Shown here: in pieces, positions 17,632 to 25,169 of the stretch | Numbering within the stretch: position 1 is the first letter of the stretch | How the letters are laid out: every line of letters begins with the position of its first letter | NCBI GenBank assembly: GCA_045636645.1 | Contig: JAZTXX010000020.1 | Span: 65,116 to 129,115 of the forward strand | DNA from: Nanosyncoccus sp045636645 | GTDB taxonomy: Bacteria > Patescibacteriota > Saccharimonadia > Saccharimonadales > Saccharimonadaceae | Length of the DNA: 64,000 bases | Reading direction: 5' to 3' | Program-made: the position numbers and the translations under genes | The notes under the pieces: generated by a model | The model's database searches: none | What the model saw: the letters and a program-made list of their open reading frames with translations, nothing else | Told to the model about the DNA's origin: nothing

Positions 17632-17893
17632 ATGAGCCTAATTACCCCTGAAGCTTTGTTGGCGAGAGGGGGCGCATAAAGTCTTTAATTCCTGACAGTG
17701 TCATCACTAGACATGCTGGAAATAGCGCTGTCAGAATTGGTGGCAAGAATGTCGTCGACATCCTGATTGGTGGGGTGATTTCCGTACCCATATCTGCCTT
17801 GTTTTGGTTAAAACATATAAGGATTATGTTGTTCTACGTGACTTTCCGATTTCAAACCCAGACAGAGTGAAGGAATATCTCGAAAAAACATGA
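17632..17893 (+). pseudogene. Decayed GrpB-family (UPF0157) gene
   Basis: Three reading frames carry pieces in GrpB order: MSLITPEALLARGGA (17632-17679), then in another frame HAGNSAVRIGGKNVVDILIGG (17712-17774), matching the family's HIGSTAV...KPIIDIL core, then in a third frame YKDYVVLRDFPISNPDRV and EYLEKT (to 17893), matching the C-terminal RDYLRAHP segment. The middle ~70 residues are missing. At least two frameshifts and a deletion make it non-functional. GrpB proteins are nucleotidyltransferase-fold proteins of unclear role. Confidence 0.65.
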
Positions 17894-17977
17894 ATTTGTT
17901 AGAGGGGCTAATTACGATTGTGAAAAATATAATCCCTAAAAACTGAATACGTTTCGCGACTTCTTTTTGAAACAAAA

Positions 17978-18003
17978 AAATAGGCCCAAGCCTGGGCCTA
18001 TTT
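17978..18003. terminator. Bidirectional intrinsic terminator
   Basis: An 11-bp perfect stem, AAATAGGCCCA with TGGGCCTATTT around loop AGCC. The minus-strand side runs into TTTTGTTTC, so it works best for minus-strand transcription beyond the tRNA-Arg gene; the plus-strand side has only TTTAG. Confidence 0.7.
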
Positions 18004-18044
18004 AGATGTCTTAACTGTTTGAGTCGACTTATGACGGATGAAAA

Positions 18045-18063
18045 AAAGCCTTAAAAAGGCTTT
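18045..18063 (-). terminator. Terminator downstream of tRNA-Arg
   Basis: AAAGCCTT pairs with AAGGCTTT around a 3-nt loop; on the minus strand it is followed by a run of Ts. It begins 11 nt beyond the tRNA 3' end. Confidence 0.8.
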
Positions 18064-18074
18064 ATTTCTTATAA

Positions 18075-18151
18075 TGGTACGCCCGACAGGATTCGAACCT
18101 ACGACCTTTTGCTCCGCAAGCAAACGCTCTATCCAGCTGAGCTACGGGCGC
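18075..18151 (-). tRNA. tRNA-Arg (anticodon GCG)
   Basis: 77 nt with CCA encoded. The acceptor stem is GCGCCCG with CGGGCGT, leaving a G-U pair at position 1-72. D-arm GCTC...GAGC, anticodon stem TTTGC/GCAAA, loop TTGCGGA, T-loop TTCGAAT. Loop positions 34-36 read GCG, so it decodes CGC and CGU by G34. Most bacteria instead use tRNA-Arg(ACG) modified to inosine by TadA, so G34 is unusual. Confidence 0.93.
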
Positions 18152-18287
18152 GTATGTGGATGTTTGAAATAATCTTACATCCACCTAGAAATTAAATGAG
18201 CATCACCTTAACAAGGTGACGGATATTATTATAACATATTTTTGCGCTTTGTGGTAAAAAATACTTTTCTATGGTAAAATTATAGGT

Positions 18288-18377
18288 GGAAGCGTGGCCG
18301 AGTGGTTGAAGGCGCACGACTCGAAATCGTGTGGGCGCGCAAGCGTCTCGGAGGTTCGAATCCTCTCGCTTCCGCCA
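18288..18377 (+). tRNA. tRNA-Ser (anticodon CGA)
   Basis: 90-nt class II tRNA with a long variable arm and encoded CCA. Acceptor GGAAGCG pairs with CGCTTCC; the anticodon stem CACGA/TCGTG encloses CTCGAAA, giving anticodon CGA. A TAAAAT element lies at 18275-18280. Its 3' sequence TCGAATCCTCTC recurs in the repeats directly downstream. Confidence 0.95.
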
Positions 18378-18672
18378 CACCCTAGCGGGCGTGCATCAAA
18401 AAGCAGGACTCGTTGTCGCTTCGCTCCAATCGAATCCTCTCTTACGCCATGGCTCCACAAGAGCTTTTTTTTCGGATTCGGACCTTCGGTGCGAATCCTC
18501 TCTTACGCCATGGCTCCACAAGAGCCTTTTTTTCGGATTCGGACCTTCGGTGCGAAGATGATTGCAGTGCGCTTATCCCCGTCAAGAAAGACCTGAGTTT
18601 TTATTATATTTATTATATGCCTATGTGAAACAAATTATTATTTTATCTAAATAATTCACATATTGATTTAGG
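18378..18672. repeat. Tandem 61-nt repeat downstream of tRNA-Ser(CGA)
   Basis: Two near-identical 61-nt units, 18432-18492 and 18493-18553, differ by about one base. Each begins GAATCCTCTC, the 3' T-arm sequence of the neighbouring tRNA-Ser. The junction forms a strong hairpin, GGATTCG...CGAATCC with inner ACC/GGT pairing (18474-18498). No convincing gene lies in this ~295-nt interval; frames running through the repeats have no family resemblance. The units look derived from tRNA 3'-end duplication. Confidence 0.7.
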
Positions 18673-19446
18673 TCAGCTTTGTTGGGCTTCTTTTTTCTTG
18701 GCTCTGTAGAGCTTCTTGATGATTTCGATAGTGTAGTTGACGTTGTCGACAGTGCTGCCCCTAGATAGGTCTGCCAGTGGCTTGCTGAATCCTTGGACGA
18801 TTGGGCCAGTCACCCTCCATCCTCCTAAGTGCTCGAGGGCTTTATACAGGATGTTGCCTGAATTCAGGTCGGGGACTATCAGGATATTTGCGTCGCCCTT
18901 GATGGTTGAGTTCGGGAATTTCTTCTCTGACACTGCTTGATTAATAGCTGTATCTAGCTGCATCTCCCCGTCAATAATCCAGTCTGGGTGGTTTTGCCTT
19001 ATCTTCGGAATGACGTAGTGAATCTTCTCTAGGTCTGGGTTATCACCACCAGAGCCGTTGGTCGAGTAGGAAAGCATTGCTATCTTCGGTTGCTTGTTGA
19101 AGCATCTCTGGAATGTTATAGCCGTATCCTCGACAATGCAGTATAGCTGCTCTTTGTCTGGCCGCTTATTGACGCCACCATCAGCAACGGCGAGCTCATG
19201 ACCTCGCTTGCTACAGATAAAGCAGCTCGAAAAATACTTCGAAGTCACCGATAGACTCTTCTTAAATGCAAGGATTACTTCACGTGTGGAGTAGTTAAAG
19301 CCAGAAATCATAGCATCTGCCTCTCCGGCGTCAACTATTTGGGTCGCTGTTTTCAGGCTGTCGGCCGATATAACCGTCACGTCTTTGTGGATTTCTGCAG
19401 CCTCTTCGATGATCGGATCATCTGATTCTGGTATAACTATTCTCAT
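18673..19446 (-). CDS. pta: Phosphate acetyltransferase (Pta/Ptb family), short form
   Basis: 257 aa, shorter than the ~320-330 aa catalytic domain of typical Pta. Family motifs: ADAMISGFNYSTREVI near 43, AVADGGVN at ~87, AMLSYSTNGSG at ~123, GEMQLDTAIN at ~160, ANILIVPDLNSGNILYK at ~187, GPIVQGFSKPLADLSRG near the end. It would interconvert acetyl-CoA and acetyl-phosphate, pairing with the AckA homologue at 60128. The missing length is at the N-terminus. Ptb-like acyl specificity cannot be excluded. Confidence 0.87.
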   Translation of the reverse strand: MRIVIPESDDPIIEEAAEIHKDVTVISADSLKTATQIVDAGEADAMISGFNYSTREVILAFKKSLSVTSKYFSSCFICSKRGHELAVADGGVNKRPDKEQLYCIVEDTAITFQRCFNKQPKIAMLSYSTNGSGGDNPDLEKIHYVIPKIRQNHPDWIIDGEMQLDTAINQAVSEKKFPNSTIKGDANILIVPDLNSGNILYKALEHLGGWRVTGPIVQGFSKPLADLSRGSTVDNVNYTIEIIKKLYRAKKKEAQQS

Positions 19447-19573
19447 TTTCTCTTATATGGATAATATTATGAAAATCATTATAACATAGATTCCTCCTTA
19501 AAACACTTAATTCTAGGGGTGCTCCGATGTGGAGTTTTTGTTTTTAGAGAGATAGTGCTATAATGGTTTTATT

Positions 19574-20323
19574 ATGGGAAAGAGTGAAGATAAAAGCACA
19601 AAAAACAAAAAAGGTGGTTCTAATAAAACAGCTACTAAACTCAAAGCAAAGCTTCTGAAGTCCTATTACGGAAATCCTGCGAAGGATATGCAATTGATTG
19701 CTGTTACTGGTACTACTGGAAAGGTGACCGTTGCGCATTATGTCCACGAAATCCTGAAGTCTACCGGTGAACAGGTTGCTGTTCTTGCATCAGACCAGCC
19801 GTTTAAGATTGGGATGCTCCATAAGTTCCTTTCTGACGCGTGGAAGGCTGGGGCCAATTATGTTGTCATTACCGTTCCGGCGGAGGGATTAAGGGATAGT
19901 ATCTTCCATGGCCTCCCTATTAGTGTCGCTGCAATGACGAATTTCGTTACCGCCGGCCTACACGACATGGACCCGGAGGAATATATTGAAAGCGAGAAGA
20001 CGCTATTTGCGATGCATCCTGAGGTCGTAATACTAAATAGCGACGATGCAAACTACGATACATTTAGTAAATTTAAGGGGTCAAGGAAGACCTTAGACTA
20101 TGGTCAGACCAGTGGTGACGTCAAGATTCTTAATTCCAAGCTTTATCCTAAGGGTACAGAGGCTACATTATCTGTACATTCTGATATCATCTCTGTTGCA
20201 ACCTTTATTCCTGGCGAGACAGCTGTCTCTTATATGGCCTGCGCTGTGGCCATCGCGAATGCTCTAGGGATTGAAACCAAGCATATTATTGATGGTATCG
20301 CCGAGTACGACCCAGGTGCTTAA
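19574..20323 (+). CDS. Truncated MurE-like protein with altered P-loop
   Basis: 249 aa. A basic N-terminal tail (1-30) precedes a Mur-ligase central domain: the P-loop reads VTGTTGKVT (~44-52) where functional ligases have GTNGKTT, followed by TNFVTAGLHDMDPEEY and LNSDDANYD, the counterparts of TNLTHEHLDYH and LNADD in MurE. The C-terminal ligase domain is absent. The gene is convergent with murE and overlaps it by 4 nt. The P-loop change predicts weak or no ATP hydrolysis, so a regulatory or partner role for MurE is possible. A TATAAT ends 9 nt before the ATG. Confidence 0.72.
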   Translation: MGKSEDKSTKNKKGGSNKTATKLKAKLLKSYYGNPAKDMQLIAVTGTTGKVTVAHYVHEILKSTGEQVAVLASDQPFKIGMLHKFLSDAWKAGANYVVITVPAEGLRDSIFHGLPISVAAMTNFVTAGLHDMDPEEYIESEKTLFAMHPEVVILNSDDANYDTFSKFKGSRKTLDYGQTSGDVKILNSKLYPKGTEATLSVHSDIISVATFIPGETAVSYMACAVAIANALGIETKHIIDGIAEYDPGA

Positions 20324-21591
20324 TTCTTAGATATTTTATTCTTCTTGAAACCGAGATTCTTGAGGAGTCTCTTTACTACTTTGATGTCCTCAAAGTCGTG
20401 AGGGCCGTCTGCGCGTAGAATGGTCTTCTCGTGGCCTTTACCAAGGACTAAAACTAAATCACCCTTCTTGGCCATTTCAAGGGCCATTTTGATGGCTTTT
20501 TCGCGATCTAGCTCCTTGTAGAGGTCTTTGCCGAGTGTTTTCCCTTGGCGCTCGGCCCCTTCGATGAAATCAGCGGCGATCTTCTCTGGGTCTTCGTCGC
20601 GCGAATCATCCTCAGTAATGATGACGATATCGGAATATTTTGCCAGAATTCTACCCCTAATTGGACGAGTTGACGGATCGCGGCGGCCTGCTCCTCCGTG
20701 GATGGAGATTATTCTTCCTTTGTGCCCTTTAACTGATTCAAATACTTTTTCGAGGGCATCTGGTGCATGGGCATAATCCACGATTACAGAGAAGGGCTGT
20801 CCTTCGTCGACGGTATTCATGCGTCCTTCTACTTCTTTCAAGGTCTTGATGCCGCTAGTAATCTGCTCCGAGGTAAGTCCTAATTTCTCTCCTACGAGTG
20901 AGGCTGCTAGGGAATTGTAGACATTGAATTTTCCTGGAATGCTTGTCTCTATTGTTATATCACCAGATGAATATTTTACTCCATTCACGGTCAATTCTAT
21001 GGATTTTGCGCGTTTTTCGCCGGATTTTATGCCGTACGTGATATAATCGTTAGTTATTTTCCGGTAATACTCCGTGGCTGAATCGTCGGCGTTGAGGATA
21101 CTAAATTTGGCTTTCTCGAAGAGTTTACCCTTCGCGGCGCGGTAATTATCGAAAGTGCGGTGATAATCTAGATGCTCGTGGGTGAGGTTGGTAAATACAG
21201 CTATCTCGATTGGAATTCCGAGGGTACGATATTCGGCAAGAGCGTGGGAGGTCACCTCTAGGACCAGGAATTCTGCACCTGCTTTGACTATCTCGTCGAT
21301 ACGATGATTCAAGGTGAATGCATCAACAGTGGTCATATGGTTTAGCTCTGGCTCTAGCTTATCTACTCCGTGAGCAACCGTGGTCATCAGGCCAGTTTTA
21401 TGGCCTGCGTGATTTAACATGTGCCAAATCATGAAACAGGTCGTGGTCTTACCATTGGTGCCGGTTACACCGATAACGCGAATCTTCTTACCTGGGTGAT
21501 GATACTTAACACCCGCGACTACCGCTTGCGCGAAATGGTAGGGGAGAACCGCTGAGTTGTAGAATGGGAGTTTTTGGAGTTGTTTTTTCAT
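20320..21591 (-). CDS. murE: MurE, UDP-MurNAc-tripeptide synthetase
   Basis: 423 aa Mur ligase. P-loop GVTGTNGKTT at ~41-50, TNLTHEHLDYH ~154, LNADD ~180, DYAHAPDALEKV ~272, HGGAGRRDPSTRP ~298. The N-terminal UDP-binding domain of long MurE proteins is reduced, giving a shorter protein than the usual ~490 aa. The amino-acid selectivity loop reads DDSRDEDP where meso-DAP enzymes have DNPRxEDP; the Arg is kept but the flanking residues differ, so DAP is favoured but not certain. It is the last gene of an operon behind the MacB-like ABC pair, one nt after the permease stop. Confidence 0.93.
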   Translation of the reverse strand: MKKQLQKLPFYNSAVLPYHFAQAVVAGVKYHHPGKKIRVIGVTGTNGKTTTCFMIWHMLNHAGHKTGLMTTVAHGVDKLEPELNHMTTVDAFTLNHRIDEIVKAGAEFLVLEVTSHALAEYRTLGIPIEIAVFTNLTHEHLDYHRTFDNYRAAKGKLFEKAKFSILNADDSATEYYRKITNDYITYGIKSGEKRAKSIELTVNGVKYSSGDITIETSIPGKFNVYNSLAASLVGEKLGLTSEQITSGIKTLKEVEGRMNTVDEGQPFSVIVDYAHAPDALEKVFESVKGHKGRIISIHGGAGRRDPSTRPIRGRILAKYSDIVIITEDDSRDEDPEKIAADFIEGAERQGKTLGKDLYKELDREKAIKMALEMAKKGDLVLVLGKGHEKTILRADGPHDFEDIKVVKRLLKNLGFKKNKISKN

Positions 21592-21592
21592 C

Positions 21593-22825
21593 TTACCTAT
21601 AATGCTTTAGTGAGTCGATAGAGTTCTTGCTGGCGGCTTTCAGGGCTGGATAGATACCAAAGATAATACCAATAATAATAGTCGTCAGGAAGGTTACAGC
21701 GATAATTTCCCAGCTGATATATGGCGAGAATGGAGCAACTGTTGAGATGAGGAAGGCGAAGAAGTACCCTAAAATTAGTCCGAAAACTCCGCCCAGGATT
21801 GAGAGGATTAGTGATTCAAAAAGAAATTGCATGAGAATATTACGACTAGAAGCGCCTACGGCCTTCCTGATGCCAATTTCATGAGTTCGCTCTGCAACAG
21901 ATACAAGCATGATATTCATGACGCCAATGCCGCCGACTATTAGGGAAATTCCCGCAACGATTGCGAGCATTCCGGATACGATTGTGAATAGGGAACTGGC
22001 TGGATGAGTAATATCATCACCGTAAGAAACAGAGAAATTCTTGTCGCCGTGCTTCTGCTCGGTGAGGGATACTTCGATATTATGCTTGACCTCTGGCAGA
22101 CTGTCAGTATTGGCCGCCTTGACATTGATCTGTTGAACCTGGGTTGATCCCGTGATCTTATCTAGGCTCTTAATATTCATGATAAGGGCGTTGTCGTAGT
22201 CAATATTATCAAAATTGATAGTTTTATCTATCTCATCTAGGACTCCTACGATCATGAATTTTTCACCCATAATTGTAATAGTCTTACCGACGGTTGTATT
22301 GATGGTGTTGAAGAGAGCGAGGGAAAGGGTATGCCCGAGCACTACGGAGTTCTCTTCATTGTTGTCATTCAAAAATGCACCGAAACGAACTGGGAGTGGC
22401 TCTATCTTATTATAGTCGAGGTTTGTGCCAAGGATCGGAACGGATTCGAATGTATTCTTCTCTGATACTACTGTGTTGGTTGAGATTGCGACTGGCGCAG
22501 CCGCGGTAACATTCTCAACCTTCTTGATTGTCTCAGCATCATCAATGACGAGGTTGGACTTCTGGAAAGAGTTAGCTGAGGTCAATTCCTCAACAATACT
22601 AGTCATGGAATCCTTAGTAGAGCTTGGTCTTACAACGATAAGGTCTGCCCCAATTTCGGAAATTTCATCCTTGACGACATTCGCAATACTTCCGGTTAAT
22701 GAAAGAATCAGGATGATACTCGCAACACCGATGGCGATACCGAGGCATGTAAGGAAAGAGCGGCTGCGGTTTTCCTTGATAGAGGTTTTCGCTAGTCTAA
22801 AATGTGTTCTAAATAGCAGTGCCAT
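21593..22825 (-). CDS. MacB/FtsX-type ABC transporter permease
   Basis: 410 aa. One N-terminal transmembrane helix (~21-45), a large extracytoplasmic MacB-PCD domain (~46-270), then three C-terminal helices with the conserved VAERTHEIGIRKAVGAS (coupling region) and ISTVAPFSPY. This is the MacB/LolC mechanotransmission fold. It overlaps its ATPase partner by one nucleotide. The substrate is not evident; the murE linkage suggests an envelope function. Confidence 0.9.
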   Translation of the reverse strand: MALLFRTHFRLAKTSIKENRSRSFLTCLGIAIGVASIILILSLTGSIANVVKDEISEIGADLIVVRPSSTKDSMTSIVEELTSANSFQKSNLVIDDAETIKKVENVTAAAPVAISTNTVVSEKNTFESVPILGTNLDYNKIEPLPVRFGAFLNDNNEENSVVLGHTLSLALFNTINTTVGKTITIMGEKFMIVGVLDEIDKTINFDNIDYDNALIMNIKSLDKITGSTQVQQINVKAANTDSLPEVKHNIEVSLTEQKHGDKNFSVSYGDDITHPASSLFTIVSGMLAIVAGISLIVGGIGVMNIMLVSVAERTHEIGIRKAVGASSRNILMQFLFESLILSILGGVFGLILGYFFAFLISTVAPFSPYISWEIIAVTFLTTIIIGIIFGIYPALKAASKNSIDSLKHYR

Positions 22826-23637
22826 TATTTTTTCCTCCGTGATTTTTTCTTTTTGGATTTCTTCTCGTCACTAGAAAGGGATTCGAAATCTTTTTTCTTC
22901 TTCTTGATCTTGACGGAGATCGGTTGTGGGAGGTTGCTGTCGGCTACTGTTTTAACATCTGTATCAATCTGGCCATCAAGCATATTAATGACACGGGTTG
23001 CGTAAACTGTTAGGGCCGGGTTATGAGTTACCATAATGATCGTATTACCTTCGTCGTGGATAGCTTTAAGCTCCTCCATGACGATATGCGACGAGCGGGA
23101 GTCAAGGTTACCGGTCGGCTCGTCAGCGAGAATAATCTCCGGGTCACTCACGATTGCGCGAGCAATAGCTACACGCTGTTGCTGTCCACCTGATAACTGA
23201 TAGGGTAGGTAATATTCTCGTTCCTCTAGGTGGAAGCGCCTGAGGGCGCTTGAGGCCTTCTTGAGACGAGAGGTCTTAGAATAGCCTGTATAGATTAGTG
23301 GTAGGCCGACATTCTCAATAATCGGTAGATCATCAATAAGGTTAAAATTCTGGAAAATGAAGCCAATTTTCTTAGCGCGGAGTTTAGCCTGACGACGGGA
23401 GGAAATACTAGCGACATTTTCACCATTTAGGATGTAATCTCCGTAAGTTGCGCGGTCCAAGAGCCCGATGATATCCAGGAGGGTGGTTTTACCACAACCA
23501 GATGGGCCCATGATCATAATAAATTCACCTCTTTTAATAGTGAGGTCAAAATCCTTCAGTGCAAATGATTCGGTATCTCCGTAACCGTATCGCTTAGTGA
23601 TTCCTTTTAGTTCTATTAGTGTGTCGTTTACGCTCAC
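22825..23637 (-). CDS. MacB/LolD-type ABC transporter ATP-binding protein
   Basis: 270 aa. Walker A GPSGCGKTT (~44-52), Q-loop QNFNLIDDL, signature LSGGQQQRVAIARAI, Walker B IILADEPTGNLDS, H-loop MVTHNP. The C-terminal ~40 residues are a Lys-rich tail (KIKKKKK, KKSKKKKSRRKK). The start is a GTG with GGAG 5 nt upstream. The tail is absent from typical LolD proteins and may contact membrane or nucleic acid. Confidence 0.93.
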   Translation of the reverse strand: MSVNDTLIELKGITKRYGYGDTESFALKDFDLTIKRGEFIMIMGPSGCGKTTLLDIIGLLDRATYGDYILNGENVASISSRRQAKLRAKKIGFIFQNFNLIDDLPIIENVGLPLIYTGYSKTSRLKKASSALRRFHLEEREYYLPYQLSGGQQQRVAIARAIVSDPEIILADEPTGNLDSRSSHIVMEELKAIHDEGNTIIMVTHNPALTVYATRVINMLDGQIDTDVKTVADSNLPQPISVKIKKKKKDFESLSSDEKKSKKKKSRRKK

Positions 23638-23704
23638 AATGACTCCGTTAAACTTTAAAAATTTTTTCTCAGTCTAAATAAAAACTACGTTTTTAGATTT
23701 TAAA

Positions 23705-23812
23705 AATCCTAATTTGGCGGAAAGGACAGGATAATTATCCTAGCTCCATTCCTTCAAATTAGTATTAATTGAATAAATTCAATTAATCCTAATTTGGCGG
23801 AAAGGACAGGAT
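23705..23812. repeat. 28-bp direct repeat duplicating the 3' end of tRNA-Ser(GGA)
   Basis: Perfect 28-nt copies occupy 23705-23732 and 23785-23812. The second copy includes the tRNA acceptor 3' strand and CCA, the first is a free duplicate 80 bp away. Between them lie a 14-bp perfect palindrome (23728-23741, AGGATAATTATCCT) and a hairpin ATTAATTGAA/TTCAATTAAT (23764-23787). This is the pattern left by site-specific integration and excision at a tRNA gene. No integrase is nearby. Confidence 0.8.
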
Positions 23813-23884
23813 TCGAACCTGCGAAAGAGTTGCCCCTTTACACGCTTTCCAAGCGTGCGCCTTAAACCGCTCGGCCACCTTTCC
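23795..23884 (-). tRNA. tRNA-Ser (anticodon GGA)
   Basis: 90-nt class II tRNA with long variable arm and encoded CCA. Acceptor GGAAAGG/CCTTTCC; anticodon stem CACGC/GCGTG encloses TTGGAAA, giving anticodon GGA. The 3' end is duplicated downstream (see the direct repeat). Confidence 0.95.
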
Positions 23885-23919
23885 GTCTTTAAATTATTCT
23901 AGCACGAATTTACTACTAA

Positions 23920-25113
23920 TTAAAGACTTAAAATCACGAGATTTTCAATGTGTGGGGTGCGAGGGAAGAAATTAAAAGTCTTAATATAGTCAATCTTGTA
24001 GCACCGGAGGAGCTCTTTAACGTCGCGGGCCTGGGTCGCTGGATTACAGGAGAGGTAGATAATCTTCGGTGGTTTAACCTCCAGTAGCTTCGTGATAAGT
24101 TTGGGGTCACAGCCGGCGCGGGGTGGGTCTAGGATGACGGTTTGGTCTGGGTTAATGTAATCTAAGGCCTCTTCTGATTTCGAGAGAACTCCGGTAATAT
24201 TTCGATTCTTGATTTTATTTTTCAGGGAACCATCGTCTAATAAATCGGGTGGGGCGACGTTTCTAGCAAGCTCCCTGAAGGCAAACTTATCACATTCAAC
24301 CAAGGTAAGCTCATGGTCACGTGCAACAGAGAGGCCTATAGTGCCAACACCTGAGTACAGATCGAGTACTTTGGTGGTTGAAATATGGTTCCTGATTTCT
24401 GCGAGAGCTAATTCGTAAACCGGGAGATTAATTTGGAAGAAACCGTTAGGTGAGTATGAGTAGGTGTGTCCAAGTATTTGGTCGGAAAGATTTTCAAAAT
24501 CTGGGTGGGGTTTATGATTCTCGTATAGGCCGCCTGATACTTTACCCTTCTGATTGCAGCGAAGGAGGAGTGATTGATACTTGCGAGCTTCTTCCTGGCG
24601 AGCATTAAGGTCATCAATTATATTCATCGCTTCCTGGAATAGTTCAGGACGTTCGATCGAGGAGGATGTGATAGGGATTTTGCGGTGTGAACCACGTGCG
24701 CGGAAGGCTGGGAGGATCTTAGTTTTTTCTATATCCCAGTAAAGAGAATATTCCATCTTGTTTCGATAGAAGAAATCGTTGCTGTCGGTGGCGATTTCTG
24801 GGGTCTCAATGTCGATGTGGTGTTCACGAAATATTTCAACTACGAGTTCTTTCTTAGTCTGAAGTTCGAAACCGTAGTCCATAATTTGCCATGGTGAAGT
24901 TGAGAGGAAACAATCATCCTTCGGGTTATTTCTGAAAGGGGAATGATTATAAATTTTGGTGGCTATAGCTTGCACGTAGTGGGATTTTGATTTTGTAACC
25001 TCGTACTTCTCAACCTCCTCACCTGGGAGAGCGTTCCAGAGTAATATTTTCTTGCCTTCCTCAAGTGTAGCTAGAGCCTCACCGCCCGGAATGATTTTTT
25101 CTATCTTTAGCAT
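23920..25113 (-). CDS. RNA 5-methyluridine methyltransferase (RlmD/TrmA family)
   Basis: 397 aa. An N-terminal TRAM-like beta domain precedes the class I methyltransferase domain: SPNGFFQINLPVYE (~221), LDLYSGVGTIGLS (~247), VILDPPRAGCDP (~330), YLSCNPATQARD (~357) where the Cys is the catalytic nucleophile. The four-cysteine Fe-S cluster of RlmD/RlmC is not present; only one Cys (in KDDCFLSTSP) remains in that region. The start is 7 nt after TATAAT (25121-25126, minus strand), so the mRNA is leaderless. The target (23S U1939, U747 or tRNA U54) cannot be fixed from sequence. Confidence 0.88.
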   Translation of the reverse strand: MLKIEKIIPGGEALATLEEGKKILLWNALPGEEVEKYEVTKSKSHYVQAIATKIYNHSPFRNNPKDDCFLSTSPWQIMDYGFELQTKKELVVEIFREHHIDIETPEIATDSNDFFYRNKMEYSLYWDIEKTKILPAFRARGSHRKIPITSSSIERPELFQEAMNIIDDLNARQEEARKYQSLLLRCNQKGKVSGGLYENHKPHPDFENLSDQILGHTYSYSPNGFFQINLPVYELALAEIRNHISTTKVLDLYSGVGTIGLSVARDHELTLVECDKFAFRELARNVAPPDLLDDGSLKNKIKNRNITGVLSKSEEALDYINPDQTVILDPPRAGCDPKLITKLLEVKPPKIIYLSCNPATQARDVKELLRCYKIDYIKTFNFFPRTPHIENLVILSL

Positions 25114-25169
25114 GTTTTAAATTATATCAGAAATATGTTATAATATAAATATACTAAAGGTCAAGTATA

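Noticed and set aside
18414..18628. Several open frames of 60-100 codons running through the 61-nt repeats after tRNA-Ser
   Set aside because: They overlap in all frames, follow the repeat structure and read as low-complexity sequence without SD or family resemblance.
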